Below are positions 27,832 to 37,800 of a DNA stretch of 64,000 nucleotides, piece by piece. This DNA comes from an uncultured Bacteroidales bacterium. Its GTDB lineage: Bacteria > Bacteroidota > Bacteroidia > Bacteroidales > FEN-979. Location of the stretch: positions 1 through 64,000 of the forward strand of contig CAISJJ010000298.1 in NCBI GenBank assembly GCA_903885595.1, given 5' to 3'. A program made the translations under genes and the position numbers. Numbering within the stretch: the first letter of the stretch is position 1; each line of letters starts with the position of its first letter. A model generated the notes under the pieces. It saw only the letters and a program-made list of their open reading frames with translations. It did not search any database and was not told where the DNA came from.

Positions 27832-28310
27832 GACTGAGCGCTATTATGCCAGTGAATTTAACATTTGGAGCAGCGACCTTCATCCATACGCTCCGCAGGA
27901 GCGAAACATGGGTAAACTTATTAGGTTCAGGAGCATTTCGCTCCGTAAGTGCGAAATATTGGTAGAACGATTAGGTTCAGGAGCATTTCGCTCCATAGGT
28001 GCGAAATATTGGTAGAACGATGAGATTCAGGAGCATTTCGCTCCATAGGTGCGAAATATTGGTAGAACGATTAGGTCCAGGAGCATTTCGCTCAGTAGGT
28101 GCGAAATTATTTCCCGTTGAATCAAATCTAAATACATTGCGCACCTACGGCGCGCTGAGCTCGGGATGGGGGCATACGGGCTAACCGGATTTGGCTCCTT
28201 CAGAGCCCGAAAGGATAACTGAAAACTGCACCCTCAAACAGTAAGAATCTTGCTATATTGAATGCTTCTGGTATAATTACGATCATTCAATAACAATTCG
28301 TAATGCTAAC
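27832..28310 (+). repeat. Dispersed non-coding element, copy 1, with 50-bp internal tandem repeats (~3.6 units)
   Basis: Unit GGAGCATTTCGCTCCATAGGTGCGAAATATTGGTAGAACGATTAGGTTCA at 27930, 27980, 28030, 28080(partial); flanks match 55800-56186 in inverted orientation. Confidence 0.9.
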
Positions 28311-28449
28311 AAAATCAGCTCAGAAAGAGGTTCAGTATTTAATAGGGCTATTCCCGTTTGTGGCAATTATCGGGCTGGTCAATTGTTTGGCAACTTTTCT
28401 ACTTATACTGCTATTCAGGGCGTAACAATCAGTACTCGTCATTCTTCAT

Positions 28450-29640
28450 TCACAGTACCCTGCTCTTCCACCTGTGCTTTAAATTTCCAAGTAGCCTGGC
28501 AGGATCCTCAAACCGGTTGGTCAGCATCATGGCCGAAATGATATAGGGTTTGAATCCGGCTTGCTTATAAAGGGGCACACGGTAACGCTCAAAGACAGTG
28601 GCAGCCACCTCCCCTTCTTTACAGGAAACATCTGAAATATCAGCCGGGAGGCAGTGCATGTACAATGCTTTTCCCTCATTTGTAAGCTTCATATGATTCT
28701 CGGTACATTCCCAGTTTTTATACCTGGCATTGTTGGCAAGACAATCCTTTTCGAGACTTTTCAGACCGTCATGATCGTTCTTCCTGAGCAGCCCGGTTCG
28801 CTGCTGCATCACATGGAACGGGGCCCAGCTCTTTGGATACACAATGTCGGCGCCGGCAAATGCATCTTCCATGGAATTTACCACCCGGAAATTCCCGCCA
28901 CTCTCCTTCGCCTGTTTTCCAGCCAGTTCAACAACATCGGGGATAAGACCATAACCTTCGGGATATGCAAGATCGACCTGCATCCCAAACCGGGTCATCA
29001 ATCCGATAATGCCCTGAGGAACCGAAAGGGGTTTACCGTAACTGGGTGAATAGGCCCAGGTCATGGCGATCTTTTTGCCTTTTAAATTCTCCAGGGAACC
29101 GAAAACTGTTTTAAGGTGAAGCAGGTCGGCCATAGACTGCGTGGGATGGTCGATGTCGCATTGCAGGTTGATGATGCCTGGGCGCTGGGGCAGTACCCCA
29201 TCGGCGAAGGCTTCATCCAGGGCGGTGCCAACTTCACGCATGTAAGCATTTCCGGCTCCAAGGAACATATCGTCGCGGATTCCGATTATGTCGCTCAGGA
29301 AGGAGATCATTGCTGAGGTTTCACGTACGGTTTCACCATGGGCGATTTGCGACTTGCCTTCATCGAGATCCTGAACTGCTAAGCCAAGGAGGTTGGCGGC
29401 CGAGGCGAATGAAAATCTCGTGCGGGTCGAGTTATCCCGGAATTGCGAAATAGCCAGCCCCGAATCAAAGCAACGGGGAGAGATGTTCCGGTCGCGGAGC
29501 ATCTTCAGATCCTCAGCAACGGTCAGAATGGTTTCGAGGTTGTTGAGGCTCTTTTCCCAGGTGAGGAGAAAGTCCTTGCCGAACAGCCCGGTGGCAGAGG
29601 TGTCGGTTTGTGTTTTTAGTTCTTTGATTGTTGAATTCAT
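28450..29640 (-). CDS. ygeW: YgeW-like (knotted) carbamoyltransferase
   Basis: FRDNSTRTRFSFASAANLLG, DIDHPTQSMADLLHLK, KKIAMTWAYSPSYGKPLSVPQG, MHCLPADISD. Confidence 0.85.
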   Translation of the reverse strand: MNSTIKELKTQTDTSATGLFGKDFLLTWEKSLNNLETILTVAEDLKMLRDRNISPRCFDSGLAISQFRDNSTRTRFSFASAANLLGLAVQDLDEGKSQIAHGETVRETSAMISFLSDIIGIRDDMFLGAGNAYMREVGTALDEAFADGVLPQRPGIINLQCDIDHPTQSMADLLHLKTVFGSLENLKGKKIAMTWAYSPSYGKPLSVPQGIIGLMTRFGMQVDLAYPEGYGLIPDVVELAGKQAKESGGNFRVVNSMEDAFAGADIVYPKSWAPFHVMQQRTGLLRKNDHDGLKSLEKDCLANNARYKNWECTENHMKLTNEGKALYMHCLPADISDVSCKEGEVAATVFERYRVPLYKQAGFKPYIISAMMLTNRFEDPARLLGNLKHRWKSRVL

Positions 29641-29774
29641 GTACAAAGTTAAATTTTTACAGGGCTTATGCCATTTATAATTCTTTGATTTTTAACGCAT
29701 GCTGAATCACGGGGTAATTCATCCAGGGACTCAACCCATTTTATGAACTCAGAAGGTTTCTTTTTTGATAGTTT

Positions 29775-29920
29775 CTTTTTGAGTCTGCTCCGAAAAGGCA
29801 ATTAAAAGGAAAACCGGTCACTGAGCGAAGTCGAAGTGTTCTTATTGACAGGTGTTTGCATCCTTCTACTCCGCTCAGGATCCAATTGACCGGACCTTTC
29901 GGAGTGGGCTCTTTTTTAAA
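29775..29920. repeat. Large imperfect inverted repeat with CTGAGCGAAGTCGAAG core
   Basis: Left arm GAGTCTGCTCCGAAAAGG...CCGGTCACTGAGCGAAGTCGAAG; right arm CTTCTACTCCGCTCAGGATCCAATTGACCGGACCTTTCGGAGTGGGCTC. Confidence 0.7.
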
Positions 29921-29970
29921 TTTCAAAAACAACTTGTGTCGGATATCTGTTTTCAATTTTCCATGAATTG

Positions 29971-30026
29971 CCCCGGCCTGAAGGCCGGGGTTGAGAGGGC
30001 AAGAGACCTGACGGGGCTTTAGCCCC
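29971..30026. repeat. Pair of REP-like hairpins
   Basis: CCCCGGCCTGAAGGCCGGGG (29971-29990) and GGGGCTTTAGCCCC (30013-30026). Confidence 0.7.
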
Positions 30027-30057
30027 ATTTATTCCGCTTTGCCAATAGATTTAAACT

Positions 30058-31275
30058 TCATTCCGATAAATAATAAGCCAGCGCAGCATAAAACGCCGAA
30101 GCCGCCACCAGGTCGCTCACCGGTACCTTTTCATTGGGGGCATGCGCCAACACCTCATCTCCGGGACCGAAACCAATGCATGGGATTTTATAATACCCGT
30201 TGATGGTGACCCCATTGGTTGAAAATGTCCATTTATCGGTAAGGGGCTCTTTGTCGAACAGGCCTGCAAAGGCCTCCTGGGCGCGGATCACAAGGTGATG
30301 GTCCTCTTCGATTTTCCAGGTTGGATAATACTTCTCCATGCCATAGCGCAGACCGGTGTAGGCTGTCTCTTCATATTGTAAAACTTCGACAACCGCATCC
30401 ATGTCTTTTAGGATTTCAACAATCTCCTCCACCGCAGATTCTTTGGTTTCGCCCCAGGTGAGCCTGCGGTCGAGATGAATACGTGCATAGTCGGCAACAG
30501 CACACAAAGAAGGACTTCCTGAAACGAATTCAGAAATCGTAACACTGCCTTTTCCAAGGAAATCATCTGATTTCAGACGATCATTCAGCTTTTCAATTTC
30601 AAGGCATGCCCGGGAGGCCATGTATATAGCATTCTTTCCACGTTCAGGCGCCGATCCGTGCGACGACACACCCCTGAAGGTCACCGCAATTTCCATTCTT
30701 CCGCGTTGTCCCCGGTAAATATTAAGGTTGGTAGGTTCTGTGATTACAACAAAATCGGGTACGATCTTTTCTTCCTCAACAATATATTTCCAGCAGAGCC
30801 CGTCGCAATCCTCTTCGATGACGGTCCCTGTGAAGTAAATGGTAAGATCGCGGTCGAAAGCAAGTTCTTTGAGAATGCGGCCTGCAGTAACAACGGCTGC
30901 AGGACCGCCTTTCTGATCCACAGTTCCGCGGCCATGCACGAAGCCGTCACGTATCTCCCCTGAAAAGGGATCGCCGCTCCAGTTGGCAAGATTACCGGTG
31001 TCAACAGTGTCAATGTGACCATCGAAGGCCAGGATTTTTTTTCCGTTTCCGATGCGTCCGATTACATTTCCAAGACCATCGGTCCGAACTTCGTCAAAGC
31101 CGGCTTCAACCATCTGGCGCTTCAACTCATCTGCCATCGCCTGTTCGCCGGTGCTGAGTGATTTTATTTTTACTGTTTTCGATAAGTTTCCGGCGGTGTA
31201 ATCGGCGTATTTCCCGGCCAGCGTTTTGATTTTCTCAAGAATGTCTTTCAAAGTTCTGCGCAATTTAGGGTTCAA
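30058..31275 (-). CDS. ygeY: YgeY-like selenium-metabolism-linked hydrolase (M20 family)
   Basis: ILAFDGHIDTVDTGNL, GRGTVDQKGGPAAVVTAG, VIEEDCDGLCWKYIVEEE, TWGETKESAVEEI, WTFSTNGVTINGYYKIPCIGFGPGDE. Confidence 0.85.
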   Translation of the reverse strand: MNPKLRRTLKDILEKIKTLAGKYADYTAGNLSKTVKIKSLSTGEQAMADELKRQMVEAGFDEVRTDGLGNVIGRIGNGKKILAFDGHIDTVDTGNLANWSGDPFSGEIRDGFVHGRGTVDQKGGPAAVVTAGRILKELAFDRDLTIYFTGTVIEEDCDGLCWKYIVEEEKIVPDFVVITEPTNLNIYRGQRGRMEIAVTFRGVSSHGSAPERGKNAIYMASRACLEIEKLNDRLKSDDFLGKGSVTISEFVSGSPSLCAVADYARIHLDRRLTWGETKESAVEEIVEILKDMDAVVEVLQYEETAYTGLRYGMEKYYPTWKIEEDHHLVIRAQEAFAGLFDKEPLTDKWTFSTNGVTINGYYKIPCIGFGPGDEVLAHAPNEKVPVSDLVAASAFYAALAYYLSE

Positions 31276-31311
31276 AAATGACCGGCTAAATTACGAATCT
31301 TCAGGTCACGA

Positions 31312-32832
31312 TTAAATATAGTTTTCATTCATCCGCCTGATACGAAGGTTCCGGCGCGACTGGTACCTTACCACCCCGGTTCCTATGATCAGGAAGATTG
31401 GCAACAGGAAATTAAGATATTTGAGAAATGCCTTTTTCCCATCTTCCATCTGGTCAATCGGGCGGGAGCTGACCTCTTTGGTGCGCAGGTCGATCAAACC
31501 GGTATCGTCCGACAGCCAGTCGATTGAATTAACCAGTAGATTGAGGTTGTCGCCGGGGATCTGGCGGGCCTGCTGACCCTCCCCGTTTAGTGGAAAATCG
31601 CCGTCGGAAATTATGATCATCCTGGAGGTCATGTTTCCTGACAATTTTCCGCTCACAAGGGCGCAAACGGTCAGATTTGAACGCGGGAAGTCCTGCTGCT
31701 GCCAGTTTCGGGTGATGTTGAATGTCAGGGGCGCATTTTCCGTACCCGATTTCTCTGAGGTATTTGCAAGGGAGGTAAAGGTGATGGCATTTCCGCCGGG
31801 TGAAAAATCGATGGAACTGGCAAACTGCAGTATTACCGAATTTAGTCCTTTTGTGACAGGGTGTTGCGCAAATTTTGTGATCAGCGGCAGATAGGGGAAC
31901 CGCATATTCGATTGGAAGGTCATGCCACCCTGTTGTTGGTTCACCATTACACTTCCACAGTTCTGGTCGATGATGAAGTCGGGGTTTACCCTGAGCCCTT
32001 TCCCCTCGAGCCACTGTTCAAGCCCTGTGCTGACTGCACTGCCGGAAACCGTCTGCAGATTACCGTTCACACGGTTCATGGCAATGCATATATTCTTTCC
32101 TGTGGAGAGAAATTCGTCAAGTTTCGCTAAATGCGACGGGGGAAAGCTGTCTTTGGGGCTGACGATGACCAGCGTTTTATAATTACCCAGACTGACAGAA
32201 ATGTCATCCAGGGTGACAGGTTCGGCATCATATAGTACTAAAAGCGACTGCATAACCTGGGCCATCGCATTGAGCGAAGGCTCACCGTGCCCCTGTATGA
32301 TGGCAATCTTGGGTTTATTTTCAACCGTCATTTTTTTTATGCTGGTCGACAGACTGTATTCCATCGCCGATCCTGATTGGATAAACGGAATCACCTCCTT
32401 CTTGTCTCCATATTGAACAACAGCTCCTAAGTAAGCTTTTTGTTGCTTCACCTGGTCTTTTTCCCTGACATTGATCAGTACAGGGCTGATTCCTTCCTGC
32501 ATCGTCTTCTGTTCGGTGGCGTCGTCTTTGTTCGGGTTGATGAAATCAAAGATTACCTTCCCGTTCGACCGGTTTGAATACTCGATAAGTTCTTCCCTGA
32601 AATCACGGCGCAACTGGGAGAACTGCTGCGGAAGCTCTTCGCTGATATATGCGGTCACAGTGACAGGTTCTTTCAGCGTCGCAAGGATGTTTTTTGTTGC
32701 TTCGCTAAGCGTGTAACGCTTGTCAGCAGTGAAATCGAGCCGTAAAAAAAAGCGGTCGCCCAGGAGGTTCACTAGGATGATAGCCCCGGCGATCAGCAAA
32801 ATATAGGTGTATATCGACTTGCTTCTGTTCAT
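31312..32832 (-). CDS. gldG: Gliding motility-associated ABC transporter substrate-binding protein GldG
   Basis: RFFLRLDFTADKRYTLSEATKNILATLKEPVTVTAYISEELPQQFSQLRRDFREEL; order G-F-A on minus strand. Confidence 0.9.
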   Translation of the reverse strand: MNRSKSIYTYILLIAGAIILVNLLGDRFFLRLDFTADKRYTLSEATKNILATLKEPVTVTAYISEELPQQFSQLRRDFREELIEYSNRSNGKVIFDFINPNKDDATEQKTMQEGISPVLINVREKDQVKQQKAYLGAVVQYGDKKEVIPFIQSGSAMEYSLSTSIKKMTVENKPKIAIIQGHGEPSLNAMAQVMQSLLVLYDAEPVTLDDISVSLGNYKTLVIVSPKDSFPPSHLAKLDEFLSTGKNICIAMNRVNGNLQTVSGSAVSTGLEQWLEGKGLRVNPDFIIDQNCGSVMVNQQQGGMTFQSNMRFPYLPLITKFAQHPVTKGLNSVILQFASSIDFSPGGNAITFTSLANTSEKSGTENAPLTFNITRNWQQQDFPRSNLTVCALVSGKLSGNMTSRMIIISDGDFPLNGEGQQARQIPGDNLNLLVNSIDWLSDDTGLIDLRTKEVSSRPIDQMEDGKKAFLKYLNFLLPIFLIIGTGVVRYQSRRNLRIRRMNENYI

Positions 32833-32869
32833 GGTTCTTTCCTGTTAACAGTATTGATAAATTTTTCAA

Positions 32870-33595
32870 TTAATTTGCACGGTTGCGCTTTGACATAACC
32901 AGTTCTGTTCCAAGTAGCCCTGCGAAAATGATGGAAAGGAAATAGAGGATGTCCTTGGAGTCGATAACGCCACGTGCCATTGATTCGTAGTGCGTTGAGA
33001 GGCTCAGGTAACCAAGCAGGGCGGCGAACCAGCCCCCGGCGCTGCTGCTCAGAAGATCGAATATTAGCTGAAAGAAGATCCCGATGAAGAGCGCCACCAG
33101 CAAGGCAACAATCTGGTTTGAGGTGATGCTGCTTGCAAAGAGGCCTATGCTGATGTAAGAGGCACTCATGAAGAGCAGCCCCAGGTAACCCATCACCACG
33201 GCGCCATGGTCAATCTTGCCGATATTCGCTACCGAGACGTAGTAAGGCAGGGTCAAAGCCAGGGTGATACAAATGAGTAAAAAGGCAGCAAGGAATTTAC
33301 CCGCAATAATCTGCCAGTCGCTCACCGGCTTGGTTATCAGCAGCTCAATGGTCCCCGATTTCTGCTCCTCCGCCAATAATCCCATGGTGATGGCGGGAAT
33401 GAAGAAAAAGAGAGTCCAGAATGAGATGCCGAAAAAAGATTGCAGGCTGACCTGCCCGACAAGGAAGATATCACTGCCAAAGATCCAGGTGAAAAAACCG
33501 CTGAATCCAAGGAATAATACGATCATAACATAGGCCATCAGTGAGTCGAAAAACGACCTGAGTTCCCTCTTGGTGATGATCCAGATCTTGTTCAT
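32870..33595 (-). CDS. gldF: Gliding motility-associated ABC transporter permease GldF
   Basis: WIITKRELRSFFDSLMAYVMIVLFLGFSGFFTWIFG; ABC-2 permease TM pattern; next to gldG. Confidence 0.9.
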   Translation of the reverse strand: MNKIWIITKRELRSFFDSLMAYVMIVLFLGFSGFFTWIFGSDIFLVGQVSLQSFFGISFWTLFFFIPAITMGLLAEEQKSGTIELLITKPVSDWQIIAGKFLAAFLLICITLALTLPYYVSVANIGKIDHGAVVMGYLGLLFMSASYISIGLFASSITSNQIVALLVALFIGIFFQLIFDLLSSSAGGWFAALLGYLSLSTHYESMARGVIDSKDILYFLSIIFAGLLGTELVMSKRNRAN

Positions 33596-33642
33596 GTGCT
33601 ATAAGTTTTTGTTAAGTTGTTGAGTTTGTCAATGCATGATTT

Positions 33643-33720
33643 GCCTCACCCTAACCCTCTCCTGAAGGAGAGGGAATACTCCCCTTCTCCTTCAGGAGAA
33701 GGGGCCGGGGGGTTGAGGTG
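33643..33720. repeat. Large GC-rich palindromic repeat pair between gldA and gldF
   Basis: cctcaccctaaccctctcctgaaggagagggaatactccccttctccttcaggagaaggggccggggggttgaggtg. Confidence 0.85.
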
Positions 33721-33722
33721 TG

Positions 33723-34655
33723 TCAGTTGGGAATTGTCAGATCCCTGAATACATCTTCCAGCTTGCGTTCTACCGGTGTCATCTCAGTGAGCGACCATCC
33801 TTTTTCAACACAAAGTTTGAAAATTGCCCTGCGTGAGTTCATTGAGGCCTTACTCTGTATCTCAAACGCCTGGGTGTAATCAGGAAGAAGATCGACCAGT
33901 TCGACAGTTTCGATTGATTGGAGACAGCGGAAGATTTCATTGCGATCGCCGTCTTCAATGGTTACTTTGATGATTTCTTTGTCCTGTGCTTGCTTACGGA
34001 GGGTGGAGGCGGTGCTGTCGGCAACCAGTTTCCCCTGGCTGATGATCAGGATGCGGTCGCAGGTGGCCTCGACCTCGGCAAGAATATGGGAACTGAGAAT
34101 TACGGTTTTTTCGCGGCCGATCTTTTTTATCAGCTCCCTGATCTCAACGATCTGGTTGGGATCAAGTCCTGACGTAGGCTCGTCAAGGATCAGCACTTCC
34201 GGATCGTGAATCAGTGCCTGGGCAAGACCGACCCGTTGCTGGTATCCCTTTGAAAGCTCAGAGATTTTTTTGTACTTCTCACCTTTCAGCCCGCAAATGC
34301 TGACAATCTCCAAAATGCGCCCCCGGATCTTTCCTTTAGGGACTCCCTGTATCTCTGCAACAAATTGCAGGTAGTCGATCACTGGCATCTCTTTGTATAG
34401 CGGATTGGTTTCAGGGAGATAACCAATGTGTTTTTTAACCTCTTCGGGATTGGTTTGTACCGATATCCCGCCAACCTTTACATCGCCTTCGTTGGGACCC
34501 ATAAAACAGGTGATGATCTTCATGGTAGTGGTTTTCCCGGCGCCGTTGGGCCCCAGGAAACCGACTATTTCACCGGTATTCACTTTGAATGAGATACCGT
34601 CAACTGCCTTCTGAAAACCATAACTCTTGGTTAAATTCTCGACACTTACTTCCAT
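33723..34655 (-). CDS. gldA: Gliding motility-associated ABC transporter ATP-binding protein GldA
   Basis: GFLGPNGAGKTTTMKII, LSKGYQQRVGLAQALIHDPEVLILDEPTSGLDPNQ. Confidence 0.9.
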   Translation of the reverse strand: MEVSVENLTKSYGFQKAVDGISFKVNTGEIVGFLGPNGAGKTTTMKIITCFMGPNEGDVKVGGISVQTNPEEVKKHIGYLPETNPLYKEMPVIDYLQFVAEIQGVPKGKIRGRILEIVSICGLKGEKYKKISELSKGYQQRVGLAQALIHDPEVLILDEPTSGLDPNQIVEIRELIKKIGREKTVILSSHILAEVEATCDRILIISQGKLVADSTASTLRKQAQDKEIIKVTIEDGDRNEIFRCLQSIETVELVDLLPDYTQAFEIQSKASMNSRRAIFKLCVEKGWSLTEMTPVERKLEDVFRDLTIPN

Positions 34656-34841
34656 AAGTATTTCATTTTAAACAGATGATGAATTAGATAAACGGCGGCA
34701 AAAATAAAAAAAAGGGAAAAATCAGAAAATATTTCTTTGAGAAAATTTTTTCATCCGGGCAACTTTTTTTAATGAAAAACTGTACGGGTTAACCAAGACG
34801 AAAATTAACCGCCCTGAAAAACAATGTTGAACAGTGAGACT

Positions 34842-37800
34842 TTATTTTAATCTTTCCACAGCCATCAGGATCACCTCTCCTGTCGCAGGCAGCGAGAATT
34901 CGGGCTCTTTTTCATGACCGGCCACAGCGGAAATAGCATCTTTGATGGCCAGCCACACCGACAGTCCAAGCATGAAGGGAGGTTCTCCCACCGCTTTGCT
35001 TTGGCGGATGGTATGTTGATTTGGTACATCCTTTAACAGCTCCACCCTGAAATCACCCGGGATATCATTAATCGTCGGAATTTTATAAGTGTCAGGTGAA
35101 TGGGTGAGCAGGTGTCCTTCATTGTCCCACTTGATCTCCTCAGTGGTGCACCAGCCCATTCCCTGGATAAACCCGCCTTCAACCTGCCCGATATCTATCC
35201 CCTCGTTGATAGAATTCCCCACATCATGAATAATGTCGGTACGGAGTACCCTGTGAGCTCCGGTCAGGGTATCGATTTCCACCTCAGATACTGCCATTCC
35301 GTAGGCAAAATACAAAAAGGGATTTCCCTGGCCGGTTTCGCGGTCGAAAAATATTCCCGGCGTTTTATAAAATCCGGTTGAACTCAGACTAACCTGGTTG
35401 GGCCGGGCCAGACTGCAAAGTTTTGCAAAGGGAATTGCATAGGATGGGAATTCGATGTCGTAAATATTATTATCCCGGAAAACGATGTTTTCTTTTTTAA
35501 AATTATGTCCGGGATGCTGACTTGTCAGCTCCGTTAAGGCAAGACCGCTCAGCCTTTCTTTTATAATCTCAATAGCATTTTTAACTGCCATGCCGTTCAG
35601 GTCACTTCCTGATGAAGCGGCGGTGGGAGAGGTGTTCGGCACCATGGAGGTATTGGTGGGGTTCACCCTGATTTGTTCAGGACCTATGCCTAATTCAATT
35701 GCTGCGATCTGGAGTATTTTGGTGTGCAGGCCTTGCCCCATCTCTGTCCCGCCATGGTTGACCAGCACGGTGCCATCAGTGTAGATGTTTACCAATGCTC
35801 CCGCCTGGTTCAGGAAGGCGGTAGTAAAGGAGATGCCGAATTTCACCGGGGTAAGGGAAATACCTCTCTTAAAATGCTCATTTTCCCTGTTGAACCGGTT
35901 GATCTCCTGTCTTCGTGCGTTATATTCTGAAGAGCTGACCAGCTTTTCATACATCCTGAAAAGGTGGTTGTTTTCAACCTTTTCGCCGTAAGGGGTCAGG
36001 TTACATTCAGCGTTGCGGTAAAAATTCAGGTACCGGATCTCTGCTGCATCTTTCTTCAGGAAACGGGCAATCTGGTCAATGGCATTTTCAATAACGGCTA
36101 TTCCCTGGGGACCGCCAAATCCGCGGAAAGCCGTATTGGATGGCAGGTTGGTTTTCCAGGCTTTTCCCGTTATTGAAACATTTGGCAACCAATATGCATT
36201 ATCTGCATGCAACATTGCCCGTTCGAGAATAGCACGCGTGAGGTCGGTCGCGGAACCTGCATCTGCATTCAGGTCTACCCTGTATGCGAGGATCAATCCA
36301 TCATCGTCGAACCCGATTTCATACCTGGACATGAAGCGATGCCGTTTGCCGGTCATGATCTGGTCATCATCGCGGAACAGGTGGATTTTTACAGGTTGCC
36401 TGGTGTCATTTGCCAGCAGGGAGGCCCACGCCGCCACATGATTTCCCTGTGTCTCTTTTCCCCCGAACCCGCCGCCGATACGCTTTACTTCAACCTCAAC
36501 TTCGTTTTTTTGAACACCCAGAACTTCCGCAACGATCGATTGGGTCTCAGAAGGATTCTGACTTGATGCATGTACGAACATCTCCTTCCCTTCCCCGGGA
36601 ATGGCAAGTGCAGTTTGGGTTTCAAGGTACCAGTGCTCCTGTGCACCGGTGCATAGCTCGCCACTGATAACGTGGGGGGCAGTTTGTAATGCGGTTAAAA
36701 GATCTCCTCGTTCTATTTTCCGGACCGGAGAAATGATATCGTTGGCGGCAATGGCCGATTCGATATCGATGATAGCAGGGAGCTGTTCATATTCGATCAC
36801 GATACATTTCTCTGCCGCCAGGGCCGCCTCTTCCGTTTCGGCAGCAATCAGGGCAATTGCTTGCCCGATAAAGGTAACCTCCTTTTCAGCGAGACAGGGT
36901 TCGTCATGAATCAGCGGCCCCATCTGGTTTTCCCCCGGAATATCCCTGGCTGTAATAATCCTGCGGACTCCCGGCACTGACAAAGCCGCTGTAAGATCCA
37001 GCTGGCGGATTATAGCATGCGCGTATTTGCTATACACGACTTTACCATACAGAAGATCATTGTTTACTACGATGTCTTCTATGAACACCGACTCTCCTGT
37101 TGTATGTTTTTCTGCGCTATCGTTAACCACCCTTACAGGGTCCCACACCCTTACAGGGTCGTCAACCCTGACAATGTTGATGGTTGGCTCAAGAAAGAAT
37201 TTCAGCAATAAATTCCTGCCGGCTGTCTTCCGGTATTCAGCTTCGGCCCTGGCATCAGAGATGGGGGTGAAATCATGGTCAAAAACACGCATGGCCTCCG
37301 AAATGGTTTCACGTGACCATGATTTTCCCGTTAAATAACGCTCAGTGTTTACCGCTCGTTTTGGGATTTCAGCCAGTCCTCCATACGCCAGGATGATCTG
37401 ATGAATAATGCCATCCGTTTTAGTTACCCTGAAAGCGGCACTGACGGTCGAAATATCCATGTTTTTCCTGCGGGAGACTTTATGGGAGAAAATATACGTG
37501 CCAGGATTGATCTTAGGAATTTCAATTTCAGTTATCAATTCATCATTTCGCAGGATTGTTTTATGGTAACCGGTGATGAAATCCTCAAGGTCAATTTTCC
37601 TTGCTGAACTGGCCGATTGAACTTTGATATTGGCGCGATAGGCGATGAGCAGGGGAAGCAAATCGCCAATGGGCGAAGCAGAACCAACATTTCCGCCCAG
37701 GGTTGCGATATTTCGTATTTGCAGGGAGCCGAAAACCTGCAGCAAGGCATGAAGGGCGGGTAATCTCTCCTTCGAAAAGGCTTTGAGTTGCTCCATTGTA

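Noticed and set aside
27930-28112. Regularly spaced repeats resembling a CRISPR array
   Set aside because: Whole 50-bp units are conserved with no variable spacers and no cas genes nearby; a minisatellite fits better
28015-28184. Small ORFs within the 50-bp repeat region (RFRSISLHRCEILVERLG)
   Set aside because: Generated by the repeat; no start-site or homology support
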